This document shows, piece by piece, positions 24,830-32,662 of a stretch of DNA of 43,395 bases. Numbering within the stretch: position 1 is the stretch's first letter; each line of letters begins with the position of its first letter. The stretch is from positions 1-43,395 of the forward strand of contig CATJIW010000191.1 in assembly GCA_949740745.1 (NCBI GenBank), in the 5' to 3' direction. The translations under genes were made by a program, and so were the position numbers. Under the pieces are notes generated by a model. The model saw only the letters and a program-made list of their open reading frames with translations, did not search any database and was not told the DNA's origin. Origin of the DNA: an uncultured Lachnospiraceae bacterium. Lineage in GTDB: Bacteria; Bacillota; Clostridia; Lachnospirales; Lachnospiraceae.

Positions 24830-25348
24830 ATGAAGAAGAAAAATTGTCTTCTGGCCGTTCTTGTCCTGGCGGTGGTTCTTACTGCCGGGATTAAAAAAGC
24901 GTGGGCTTATTTTACGACCTATGCGGAAGCAGCCGGAGGCTATACCATTGAGCTTGGGGACCGGACGGAAGTGAAGGAGGAGTTTGATCAGTGGGTGAAG
25001 CACGTGGTGGTCACCGCCGATGCAGATTCCAAAGAGCCGGTGTACATCCGGGCCAGGGCGTTCTGCGGGAGTGCCTATACGCTGGATTATTCGGACGCTT
25101 CCGGAAAATGGACGCCGGGCGGTGACGGATATTATTATTACAGCGACGTGCTGAAGGCCGGAGAGTCTACCGAAGAACTGCTGGTCCATATCGGAAACAT
25201 CCCGAAGGATGCAGAGGTGGGCGACAGCTTTCATGTGGCGGTTATTTATGAAAGTGCGCCGCTGCGGTATGACGAAGAAGGAAACCCTTATGCGGGCTGG
25301 GATGAGATCCTGGATTCCGGTAAATTGGAAGGGGGCGTGGAATCTTGA
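24830..25348 (+). CDS. TasA/CalY-like secreted protein, short
   Basis: A 172-residue exported protein whose signal peptide ends in KKAWAYFTTYAEA, the A-Y-F-T pattern of precursors cut by SipW-type signal peptidases (TasA, camelysin/CalY). The mature part is a small beta-rich domain (VVVTADADSKEPVYIRARAF, later FHVAVIYESAPL). TasA proteins form extracellular fibres in biofilm; this one may be an accessory or cap subunit. The ATG at 24830 is preferred over 24824 because TAGGAGGGG at 24814-24822 is better spaced from it. Its stop overlaps the TTG start of the next gene, so the two are coupled. Assignment rests on the signal-peptide type, size and the SipW-like gene downstream. Confidence 0.75.
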   Translation: MKKKNCLLAVLVLAVVLTAGIKKAWAYFTTYAEAAGGYTIELGDRTEVKEEFDQWVKHVVVTADADSKEPVYIRARAFCGSAYTLDYSDASGKWTPGGDGYYYYSDVLKAGESTEELLVHIGNIPKDAEVGDSFHVAVIYESAPLRYDEEGNPYAGWDEILDSGKLEGGVES

Positions 25349-26127
25349 AAGGAAAAAGACCGAAGAAGCTTCTGCCGCCTGCGGTGACGGCAGTCCTGTT
25401 CACAGCAGCCATGGCCCTTCTGATTTTCGGCTCCGTGGAGAGCACGAGGGCGGCGTTAACTTATTATTCTGAGACATACGCTTCCAGAGTCCAGATGTAC
25501 GACATCGGGGTTTCTCTGAACGAGAACGGGGAGCGGGTCTCCTGGAGGGACTATAACAGCTCCGCCAACGGCACCTGGAACGAGAACACGGGCGTTCTTC
25601 TGGAGCATATGTTGCCGGAAGGAGAGTCTGTGGAGGTGGGAAAAACCTATCAGGAAAATCTGAACGTGAGCAACAGCGGGACGATCAATCAGTATGTCCG
25701 CGTGACCATTTACAAATACTGGACGGATGCCGGCGGAAAGAAGATGCAGAGCCTGTCTCCGGAGCTTATCGATCTGCATCTGGTCAATCTGGGCACGGAC
25801 TGGCTTTTGGACGAAGCGGCTTCCACGCCGGAGCGGACGGTATTATATTACAATAAGCTTCTGTACGCCGAGGGGGAGGGCGCGTCGGAGACGCCGCTCT
25901 TTGCCGATACGCTTACCATTAATAAAATGATTGCCACGAAGGTGCATCAGCAGGTGGAAACGGAGGGAGAATATACGACGATCACCACCACCTATGATTA
26001 TGACGGAGTACAGTTCAGGGTTGAGGCGAAGGTGGACGCCGTGCAGGAGCATAATGCGGAAGACGCGATCTTAAGCGCATGGGGCAGAAACGTGACTGTC
26101 AGCAATAACATGCTGAGCCTGGATTAA
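25345..26127 (+). CDS. TasA/CalY-like secreted protein, long
   Basis: A 260-residue exported protein with basic head, hydrophobic core and the SipW-type cleavage region STRAALTYYSETYASRVQ. The mature domain has the TasA-superfamily feel of alternating beta strands with NVSNSGTINQYVRVTIYKYW, a motif in which an unpaired strand is stabilised by partner subunits, plus a helix-rich insertion. The start is a TTG at 25345 whose TTGA overlaps the previous stop; GGAAGGGGG lies eight bases upstream and no ATG exists nearby. It is the best candidate for the main fibre subunit of a TasA-like system, processed by the peptidase at 27806. Exact subfamily is uncertain. Confidence 0.75.
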   Translation: MKGKRPKKLLPPAVTAVLFTAAMALLIFGSVESTRAALTYYSETYASRVQMYDIGVSLNENGERVSWRDYNSSANGTWNENTGVLLEHMLPEGESVEVGKTYQENLNVSNSGTINQYVRVTIYKYWTDAGGKKMQSLSPELIDLHLVNLGTDWLLDEAASTPERTVLYYNKLLYAEGEGASETPLFADTLTINKMIATKVHQQVETEGEYTTITTTYDYDGVQFRVEAKVDAVQEHNAEDAILSAWGRNVTVSNNMLSLD

Positions 26128-26137
26128 GGAGGATGGC

Positions 26138-26896
26138 ATGGGAAAAAAAGGTATTGGTTTGGTTTTGGCGCTGGGGATGTTTCTCGGCTGTATGTTCCCC
26201 GTCCATGCGGAAACCTATTATGGAGATGACAGCTGGCATGTGGCCTTCACTCCGGAGGAGGAGATGGAGAGTACCTTTAAGACGGCCGACCTGGATGAGG
26301 TGGTAAGCGGCCTGCAGCCCGGCGACGATATCATCATTACGCTGGCGCTGGAAAATAAGCACAAGGAGACCACGGACTGGTATATGACTAATAAGGTGCT
26401 CTATTCCCTGGAGGACCGGAGCACGAACCAGGCCACGGGCGGCGGAGCCTATACGTACCGGCTGGCATATATGGATAAAAACGGCAGGGAAACGGTGCTT
26501 TTTGACAGCGAGACTGTTGGAGGCGAAGGGCCGGGCGCCGCGGGAGAGGGCCTTCATGAGGCGACGAACGCCCTGAAGGATTATTTCTACCTGGATACGC
26601 TGGAGAGCGGGCAGGAGGGGAAGATCATCCTGAAAGTGGCGCTGGACGGGGAAACACAGGGAAATGATTATCAGGACACGTTGGCGGATCTGCAGATGAA
26701 TTTTGCCGTGGAGCTTCGGGAAAACACGCCGGCGGCCCCGCAGACGCCTGGAACGCCGCGAAGCCTGATTAAGACCGGAGACGAGAGTACTCCGCTTCTT
26801 CTGGCCGTGGTCATGGCCGGAAGCGGTCTTGTGCTTTTGCTGTTCTGCATTCTTCAGTGGAAGGAAGGCAGGAGAAGGAAAAAGGAGGAGGCTTAG
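26138..26896 (+). CDS. Surface protein with LIKTGD-type sorting signal
   Basis: A 252-residue exported protein with conventional Sec signal peptide (cleavage near FPVHAETYY). The beta-rich mature part (about 25-195) contains LQPGDDIIITLALENKHKET, a strand pattern seen in TasA-locus surface proteins, then a Pro-rich spacer and LIKTGD (210-215), a hydrophobic segment and the tail RRRKKEEA. This looks like a divergent cell-wall sorting signal, so the protein would be anchored to the wall or stay in the membrane. The ATG at 26138 follows AAGGAGG. It is tightly packed in the cluster and could tether TasA-like fibres to the cell; no known function. Confidence 0.65.
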   Translation: MGKKGIGLVLALGMFLGCMFPVHAETYYGDDSWHVAFTPEEEMESTFKTADLDEVVSGLQPGDDIIITLALENKHKETTDWYMTNKVLYSLEDRSTNQATGGGAYTYRLAYMDKNGRETVLFDSETVGGEGPGAAGEGLHEATNALKDYFYLDTLESGQEGKIILKVALDGETQGNDYQDTLADLQMNFAVELRENTPAAPQTPGTPRSLIKTGDESTPLLLAVVMAGSGLVLLLFCILQWKEGRRRKKEEA

Positions 26897-26897
26897 G

Positions 26898-27809
26898 ATG
26901 AAGGGATGGAGACGGCTTTTTTGCACGGCAGTTTCATTGTGCATGCTCTGCTTTTTGACAGTCCCCGGACTGGCTGCGGAAGAGAAGGAACCCTATACCT
27001 ATAAGATCCGTTTTTTTTCCGGAAAACAGGGGAGCTTTGGAGGGGAGGAGGTCGTGGTATTTGACGGTCTCCATTACGGGGATCAGGTCACCTTTAACCG
27101 GAACAGCGTATCCCTGAACAACGGAAGCAAATATTATTTCAAAGGGATCCGGAGAAGCGGAGCGGATAACAATACGGTGGGGCAGCTCACCTTTACGGTA
27201 ACGGAGGATCAGGATTACGTGGTTGCCTACGGGATCCTTGGGAAAACCGCCGCTTATACGGTCCATTACGTGGACGAAGAGGGCAGCCCTCTTGCGGAAA
27301 GCGTGACTTATTATGGAAACGTGGGAGATAAGCCGGTGGTTGCTTATCTTTATATTGACGGCTACCGGCCGGAGGCGTATAATCTGACACAGACTTTGTC
27401 CGCAAACGAGGCGGAGAACGTATTCACGTTTGTTTATACGCCCCTGACGGAAGGAGAGGCGCCGTCTGTTCCGGCTCCGGGACAGACGGAGGGGCCGGAA
27501 GAGGTGGCGACAGTCATACCGGAAGAAGAGGTGCCTGCGGGACAGAGGCCGGCAGGAGCAGACGGGCAGGAGGAAGAAAATACGGAGAATATCGACGAGG
27601 AAGGGGTCCCTCTGGCCAATGGGCCGAAACAGATCCTGGATCTGGATGATGAGGAAGTCCCTCTGGCCGCATTTCTCTTTGACAGCAATGCGAAGCTTCT
27701 CGGAATCCCGGTTCCCGCAATTCTTCTGTCAGGAGTATTGCTTGCAGGCGCAGCCCTGTGGTATTTCTTCCTGTTCCGTAAACGGAGGAAAAAGGAAAAC
27801 AGATCATGA
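26898..27809 (+). CDS. Membrane-anchored MucBP-type surface protein
   Basis: A 303-residue protein with signal peptide (to about GLAAEE), two beta-rich domains (about 30-110 and 115-182) and a C-terminal anchor. The second domain matches the MucBP pattern of mucin-binding proteins: YTVHYVDEEGSPLAESVTYY, then a GDK turn and FTFVYTPL. An acidic linker follows, with two EEVPLA-like stretches, then a membrane segment and RKRRKKENRS. No LPXTG-like motif is seen, so it is probably held by the membrane helix. The ATG at 26898 comes just after the preceding stop. Its TGA overlaps the ATG of the signal peptidase gene. A role in adhesion to glycans or mucus is suggested by the domain only. Confidence 0.7.
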   Translation: MKGWRRLFCTAVSLCMLCFLTVPGLAAEEKEPYTYKIRFFSGKQGSFGGEEVVVFDGLHYGDQVTFNRNSVSLNNGSKYYFKGIRRSGADNNTVGQLTFTVTEDQDYVVAYGILGKTAAYTVHYVDEEGSPLAESVTYYGNVGDKPVVAYLYIDGYRPEAYNLTQTLSANEAENVFTFVYTPLTEGEAPSVPAPGQTEGPEEVATVIPEEEVPAGQRPAGADGQEEENTENIDEEGVPLANGPKQILDLDDEEVPLAAFLFDSNAKLLGIPVPAILLSGVLLAGAALWYFFLFRKRRKKENRS

Positions 27810-28360
27810 CAATGAAATCAGTGCGGCCGGAAGGTCTTTCCGGAAAAAGGAGCAGGAAATTTTTTCCTGCCCTTTGCAGGTTTATCGGAACTCTTATATT
27901 GATCGTAATTATCGCAGCGTTTCTGCCGCTTACCCTTCCAAGGCTCGCGGGCTGCGAGGCATATGAAGTGGTCAGCGGCAGCATGGAGCCGGAGCTTCCC
28001 GTGGGGAGCATCATCTATGTGAAGGCGGCGCAGCCGGAGGAGATAGAAACCGGCGATATCATAGCCTTTCAGAAAAACGGGTCGGTGATTACGCACCGGG
28101 TGGTGGAAAACCGTCCGGCAGAAAGGGAATTTATCACAAAAGGAGATGCCAACCGGACGGAAGACATGACTCCCACGGCTTACGGCAGCCTGATTGGGAA
28201 GGAGATTTTCCATCTTCCGTTCGCCGGCGTCCTGATGACGATGCTGTCCGGCACTACCGGGAAAATTTATGCGGTACTCTTTGCCGTATGCGGGGTCATG
28301 CTCCGCATGCTGGGCGGAATCCTTGAGAGACAGGGAGGAGAAGGGGAGGATGGAGTATAA
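27806..28360 (+). CDS. SipW-like signal peptidase, Ser/His (ER) type
   Basis: A 184-residue signal peptidase of the S26B class found in archaea, the ER and as SipW in Bacillus. The nucleophile is S59 in VSGSMEPELPVGS; the base position is H97 in VITHRVV where bacterial-type enzymes have lysine. TKGDANRTED is the conserved third box. Membrane segments lie near 25-45 and 145-165. SipW enzymes cut a special set of precursors including TasA, and two such precursors lie upstream at 24830 and 25345. ATG at 27806 overlaps the previous stop; an ATG at 27812 is an alternative. The gene symbol sipW is not given because the family is broad. Confidence 0.9.
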   Translation: MTMKSVRPEGLSGKRSRKFFPALCRFIGTLILIVIIAAFLPLTLPRLAGCEAYEVVSGSMEPELPVGSIIYVKAAQPEEIETGDIIAFQKNGSVITHRVVENRPAEREFITKGDANRTEDMTPTAYGSLIGKEIFHLPFAGVLMTMLSGTTGKIYAVLFAVCGVMLRMLGGILERQGGEGEDGV

Positions 28361-29567
28361 GGAAAGCGGGGAAAGCGAGGTCCTGCATGTGCAGATGCTG
28401 GGGGGCTTTTCCATGTCCTGGAAGGGGACGCAGCTGGCCGGCGCGTCAAGGACCAGGGAATCTCAGTTTGTCTATTTGATGCAGCTCCTTCTGCATTATC
28501 TGAAAAAGGGCGTCAGCCGGGAGCTTCTGGAGGAGGTCCTGTTCGGCGAGAGGGAAATTGACAATATCCATAACGCCATGCGCAGCGTTATTTATAATGC
28601 CAAGAAAAAGCTGCAGAAGGCAGGGCTTCCGGACGTTCCTTATATCATTCAGGAGAAGGGCGTTTTTTACTGGACGGATCAGATCGCCGTTTCAGAGGAT
28701 TCCGCCCGGTTTGAGGAATTGTTCCGCAGGGCGGAGCAAACGGCCGATTCCGGAAGGAGGCTCAGGGATCTTTTGGAGGCGTGCTATCTCTACAGGGGGG
28801 AGTTCCTGCCTCAGCAGGCGGCAGTGCTCTGGGCGGCCCAGGAGGCCAGGCGGTTCCAGGAGATGTTTTTTCTGGCCGTGGAGGAGTCGGCGGAGCTTTT
28901 GAGGAAGCATCGGGACTGGCCCGGCTTAAAAAAGCTTGGGCTTCACGCCGCCACGGTCAATCCTTTTGCGGACTGGGAGATCCTTACCATGGAAGCGCTT
29001 ACTGCCATGGGGCATTATGAGGAAGCCAGAAAGCTGTATAACGATACGGTGGAATTATATATACGGGAGCAGGGGGTGAGCCCGGACGGGCGGCTCAGAG
29101 AGCTTCTGGAGCGGCTGGGAAAGCGGATGAATCATCAGTATGCGGTACTGGATGCCATCCAGGCCGATCTGACGGAGGGGACGGCGGTGCATAATGGCGG
29201 CTATCTGTGCGCGTATCCGGAATTCCGCGGGATTTACCAGATGGTGAAGCGGATGATGGAACGGGGCGGACAGTCGGTTTATCTGATGCTCTGCACCATT
29301 ATGGACAGCAGAGGAAGGCCGATGAAGGAGGGAATCCTTCTCGAAGAGCTGGCAGAGCGTCTGGAGCAGGCGATCTGCCATTCTGTCCGCCGGGGGGACA
29401 CGATCTGCCGTTATGGAAGAGGGCAGTATCTGGCGCTGCTGGTCAATACGACCAGGGAAAACTGCCGGGTGGTCCAAAAACGGATCAATGAAAAATTTGT
29501 GATCGGCCGCCAGCGGATCGGAGTCCAGTATCACGTGAACAGCGTGCTGTGCCCGATTGAAGAATAG
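28350..29567 (+). CDS. BTAD/SARP-type transcriptional regulator with degenerate GGDEF-like domain
   Basis: A 405-residue cytoplasmic regulator. Residues 12-105 form an OmpR-like winged helix (VQMLGGFSMSWKG; NAMRSVIYNAKKKLQ), residues 115-255 a bacterial transcriptional activator (BTAD, TPR-like) domain with ACYLYRGEFLP, and residues 285-400 a fold resembling GGDEF: IMDSRGRP, then SVRRGDTICRYGRGQYLALL. The signature positions read GRGQY (356-360) instead of GG(D/E)EF, so cyclase activity is not expected, though nucleotide binding or dimerisation could remain. The ATG at 28350 overlaps the signal peptidase stop and has AAGGGGAGG close upstream. As the only regulator in the cluster it is the likely activator of the surface-fibre operon. 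Confidence 0.85.
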   Translation: MEYKESGESEVLHVQMLGGFSMSWKGTQLAGASRTRESQFVYLMQLLLHYLKKGVSRELLEEVLFGEREIDNIHNAMRSVIYNAKKKLQKAGLPDVPYIIQEKGVFYWTDQIAVSEDSARFEELFRRAEQTADSGRRLRDLLEACYLYRGEFLPQQAAVLWAAQEARRFQEMFFLAVEESAELLRKHRDWPGLKKLGLHAATVNPFADWEILTMEALTAMGHYEEARKLYNDTVELYIREQGVSPDGRLRELLERLGKRMNHQYAVLDAIQADLTEGTAVHNGGYLCAYPEFRGIYQMVKRMMERGGQSVYLMLCTIMDSRGRPMKEGILLEELAERLEQAICHSVRRGDTICRYGRGQYLALLVNTTRENCRVVQKRINEKFVIGRQRIGVQYHVNSVLCPIEE

Positions 29568-29604
29568 AAAGGCCATGGGACGGTGCAGGGAAAGGATGAT
29601 ACTC

Positions 29605-30126
29605 ATGGAAAAGACAGACTGGTACATCGGGGCGCCCAACGGAGTCGTCATCTGTGTCAACAGCCTGGAAAGCCATCAGATCAGAGGATGCTTTTATCAC
29701 AGCTACAGCAGGATTCCGACGGAATTTGAGAATATAGACCAGATTCTTTTTAAACTGGAGCGATTTTTTGATTTTTTAAATTTTCCTTATGCGACAACAG
29801 AGGAGCGGGCATTTCAGCGCAGAAATCAGAGAACAGAAAAGAAGCAGGAGAAAATAAAGGTAATGAAGGATGAAGAATTACTGCAGAAACACGGAGAACT
29901 GGGAACTTTTATTGTCCGTGTCCAGCATCGCCAGCATAATAGCTGGCAGGGGAGGATCACCTGGATGGAACAGAACAGGACGCTCTCCTTCCGTTCAATC
30001 TGGGAGCTGGTCAAGCTTTTGGTGAGCGCAGTGGAAACGGCCGACGTGAAAGCGGAAGAGGAACAGGAGCCCTCCTGGTTCGGGGAGACGGATTTGACGG
30101 GAGAAGGAGAAAAAAGAAGTCCTTGA
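29605..30126 (+). CDS. Conserved-looking protein of unknown function
   Basis: A 173-residue cytoplasmic protein without membrane segments or signal peptide. The N-terminal half (WYIGAPNGVVICVNSLESHQ; CFYHSYSRIPTEF) looks like a compact beta-alpha domain, a basic helical stretch follows (RNQRTEKKQEKIKVMKDEE), then FIVRVQHRQHNSWQGRITW and SFRSIWELVKLLVSAV, a pattern resembling short PilZ-like or ligand-binding domains, though I cannot confirm that. The ATG at 29605 follows AGGGAAAGG; an ATG at 29596 is possible. It ends in the terminator at 30110-30140 and is therefore the last gene of the cluster. A regulatory partner of the BTAD protein is a guess from position. Confidence 0.7.
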   Translation: MEKTDWYIGAPNGVVICVNSLESHQIRGCFYHSYSRIPTEFENIDQILFKLERFFDFLNFPYATTEERAFQRRNQRTEKKQEKIKVMKDEELLQKHGELGTFIVRVQHRQHNSWQGRITWMEQNRTLSFRSIWELVKLLVSAVETADVKAEEEQEPSWFGETDLTGEGEKRSP

Positions 30127-30140
30127 TGGGCTTCTTTTTT
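30110..30140. terminator. Rho-independent terminator ending the surface-fibre cluster
   Basis: AAAAAAGAAGTCC (30110-30122) pairs with GGGCTTCTTTTTT (30128-30140) around a five-base loop, with one T-G pair. The stop codon lies in the loop. A-run and T-run on both sides make it potentially bidirectional. Confidence 0.85.
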
Positions 30141-30206
30141 CGTGCTATTATGTCAACGGGTGATATGCCGGGATACGACATGTTGATATACAGCACGGCA
30201 AGACAG

Positions 30207-30291
30207 AGGCCGTCCGGAGCTTTGCAGGAGCCCTGGAATGCCTGATTGGGTATTTCCTGTTTCAGGCGTCAGGGAGCCGAAGAGACGGCCT
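30207..30291 (+). ncRNA. Candidate structured RNA
   Basis: Three nested perfect stems: AGGCCGTC (30207-30214) with GACGGCCT (30284-30291), CCCTG (30231-30235) with CAGGG (30270-30274) and GCCTGA (30240-30245) with TCAGGC (30262-30267). The 290-base gap 30127-30416 contains no gene. No known RNA family was recognised and it may be chance; strand is uncertain. Confidence 0.3.
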
Positions 30292-30382
30292 GGGATTTCA
30301 AATACAATACTAATACAGACCTTTGATATTTTGTGTTTTCTCCGGAAACATGATAAAGTAGGTTCCGGCAGAAAATTTAAGA

Positions 30383-30388
30383 TATAAT
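30383..30388 (+). promoter_or_regulatory. -10 element before the ABC exporter genes
   Basis: TATAAT at 30383-30388 in an A/T-rich stretch, 29 bases before the ATG at 30417. No good -35 is visible at the right distance. Confidence 0.4.
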
Positions 30389-30416
30389 ATTTTAAGAAGA
30401 AAGGAATCTTGAGCTT

Positions 30417-31334
30417 ATGAAACTGGAGGTAAAAGAGATCAGGAAAAGCTTCGGTGACACGGAGGTTCTCCACGGGATTTCCTTCGGGGTGGAAAGCGGC
30501 CGGGCGCTGGGGCTTTTAGGAAGGAACGGCGCAGGCAAGACTACGACCATCCGGGTGCTGATGGACGTGTTCCGTCCAAACGGGGGCCAGGTCCTTGCAG
30601 ACGGAAAGCCCTTTGTCCCGAAGAAACATAAAATCGGTTATCTGCCGGAGGAGAGGGGGCTTTATCCTCAGAAAAAGGTGCTGGACCAGATGGTCTATCT
30701 GGCAAGGCTGCGGGGCATGGGAACCAGGGAAGCCAGAGAGAGCGGGAAATGGTGGCTTGAACGGCTTGAGATCGGGGAATATGCGGACAGGAAGCTGGAG
30801 ACACTTTCCAAAGGAAACCAGCAGAAGGTGCAGCTTGCCCAGACGCTGATCTGCAATCCGGACATCATCATTCTGGATGAGCCTTTTTCCGGCCTGGATC
30901 CGGTCAATTCCCAGACTCTTAAGGATGTGGTGCGGGAGCAGATCGCCCAGGGGCGGCTGGTGATCTTTTCCAGCCATCAGATGGGCTACGTGGAGGAATT
31001 CTGTGAGGATATCGCCATTATCAATCACGGAGAGATTGTCCTTTCCGGCAGTTTAAAGGAGATCAAGCACAAGATGGGAATGAACCGGCTGACGCTGTCG
31101 GCGGTCAACTATGATCCGAACCGGCTGGCGGAAAAGGTGGCGGCGGAGCTTTCTCACCTGGTGCGGGTAGAGCAGGTGAAAAAGGAATACCTGATCCTTG
31201 AGGGACAGTGCGGGGACGCAAAGAGGAAATTACTTGAGGCGCTTTCCAAAACGGATATTGACGTGGAGCAGACGGGGATGTACGAACCGTCCTTAAACGA
31301 TATTTTTGTGGCAAAGGCAGGTGACGGAGAATGA
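30417..31334 (+). CDS. ABC exporter ATP-binding protein (NatA-like)
   Basis: A 305-residue ATPase of the ABC-2 exporter type. Walker A is LGRNGAGKTTT, the signature is LSKGNQQKVQLAQ, Walker B is IIILDEPFSGLD and the switch histidine lies in IFSSHQMGYVEEF. The C-terminal 80 residues (from about 225) form the DUF4162-like tail common to NatA-like proteins. The LSKGNQQKVQ signature and the following permease resemble sodium exporter NatAB. The ATG at 30417 has AAGGA 11 bases upstream. Its TGA overlaps the permease ATG, so the two subunits are coupled. Substrate (sodium, peptide or drug) cannot be decided from sequence. Confidence 0.93.
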   Translation: MKLEVKEIRKSFGDTEVLHGISFGVESGRALGLLGRNGAGKTTTIRVLMDVFRPNGGQVLADGKPFVPKKHKIGYLPEERGLYPQKKVLDQMVYLARLRGMGTREARESGKWWLERLEIGEYADRKLETLSKGNQQKVQLAQTLICNPDIIILDEPFSGLDPVNSQTLKDVVREQIAQGRLVIFSSHQMGYVEEFCEDIAIINHGEIVLSGSLKEIKHKMGMNRLTLSAVNYDPNRLAEKVAAELSHLVRVEQVKKEYLILEGQCGDAKRKLLEALSKTDIDVEQTGMYEPSLNDIFVAKAGDGE

Positions 31335-32641
31335 AGCAGTTTGGGGTTGTCTGGAAGCATGAATTTTTAAATTATGTAAAAACGAAATCATTTATCGGGA
31401 TCACGGCAGGATTTGCGCTGTTATTCGTGATCGTTTTGAGCCTTCCCTCGTTTTTTGACCTGTCGGGACTGATTCCCGGACTTTCCGGAGGGAATGCGGA
31501 AACAGAGACCGCAGAGCCTGCGCCGGACATGGGAGAGGCTTTCAGGACGGATCTGGCCGAGGTCAATCATTATGAGGGGACAATCTGCCTTTATGATGAG
31601 GCAGGACTGGTCGGGACGGAGTTCCTGGCGTCTATGTTCCCTTCGGCAAAGATTATGGAAGCGTCCTCGGAGGAGGAGCTGAAGCAGTTTGTGGAAGGCG
31701 GCGGAGAAACCGAAGGCTCCAGATGCGGCTTTGCGGTGGATTCTCCCGGCGCATACCGGTATTACGTGAAGAACAGGAGCTTCAGCGATTCGGTGGAAGG
31801 AACCTTTGCCGGGGGGATCTCGTACCTCTACCGGATGACGGAGCTGGAAAAGCTGGGGACGGACAGCGGGGCCGTGGAGCAGATTTACCGGTTTTCGCCG
31901 GCTTCCGAGACCATTGTGCTGGGAAAAGACAGCATCAGCAATTTTATGTATACCTATTTGCTGATTTTTGTGTTATATTTTATGGTGTTGTTATATGGGA
32001 ATTCCGTGGCGGTATCCGTGGCCCAGGAGAAGAGCAACCGGGCTATGGAGGTTCTGGTGACCAGCACCTCCAGCAACAGCCTGATCTTCGGGAAGGTTCT
32101 GGCGGCTGCCGGGGCCGGCTTTGTGCAGACCGGCGTGATGATCGGTGCGGCCTTGCTCTCGTACCAGTTTAACCGGGAGGCGTGGGGCGGAATGCTGGAC
32201 TTCGTGTTCCATATTCCGGGATCGGTGCTTCTGGCCTTTGCCGTGTTCGGCCTGCTGGGGTATGTCCTCTATGCGTTCTGCTACGGTGTGCTGGGAGCCC
32301 TGGTGTCCAAGACGGAGGACGTGAGCCGCTCGTCGGGACCGCTGATGTTTCTTTTCGTCGTCGCCTTTCTCCTGACCATGTTCAACCTGCAGAGCAGTGA
32401 CGGCATCGTAATGAAGGTCCTTTCCTTTATTCCGTTTACCTCGCCTTACGGCATGTTCGTGCGGGTGGCCATGGGGAATGTGGCCTTCTGGGAGGTGGCT
32501 CTTTCATTCCTTCTGCTGGCCGGTTCCGTCTGGATCGTGGCGGCGGCCGGAGCGAAGATCTACCGCATGGGCACGCTGATGTACGGAAATCCCGTCAAGC
32601 TTTCCCGCGCATTTAAAATGAGCCGGGAAAAGAACCAGTAA
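31331..32641 (+). CDS. ABC-2 type permease (NatB-like)
   Basis: A 436-residue membrane subunit of the exporter. One helix near the N-terminus (about 20-40) is followed by a long extracytoplasmic domain of about 170 residues and then a bundle of about five or six helices from about 205, the NatB/ABC-2_memb_3 arrangement. A recognisable piece is SVAQEKSNRAMEVLVTSTSS, the cytoplasmic coupling element conserved in ABC-2 permeases. The start ATG overlaps the ATPase stop. No substrate can be inferred; similar pairs export sodium or contribute to resistance to envelope-active compounds. Confidence 0.9.
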   Translation: MKQFGVVWKHEFLNYVKTKSFIGITAGFALLFVIVLSLPSFFDLSGLIPGLSGGNAETETAEPAPDMGEAFRTDLAEVNHYEGTICLYDEAGLVGTEFLASMFPSAKIMEASSEEELKQFVEGGGETEGSRCGFAVDSPGAYRYYVKNRSFSDSVEGTFAGGISYLYRMTELEKLGTDSGAVEQIYRFSPASETIVLGKDSISNFMYTYLLIFVLYFMVLLYGNSVAVSVAQEKSNRAMEVLVTSTSSNSLIFGKVLAAAGAGFVQTGVMIGAALLSYQFNREAWGGMLDFVFHIPGSVLLAFAVFGLLGYVLYAFCYGVLGALVSKTEDVSRSSGPLMFLFVVAFLLTMFNLQSSDGIVMKVLSFIPFTSPYGMFVRVAMGNVAFWEVALSFLLLAGSVWIVAAAGAKIYRMGTLMYGNPVKLSRAFKMSREKNQ

Positions 32642-32662
32642 TCTAGTCTGGAGTGATGGGTT

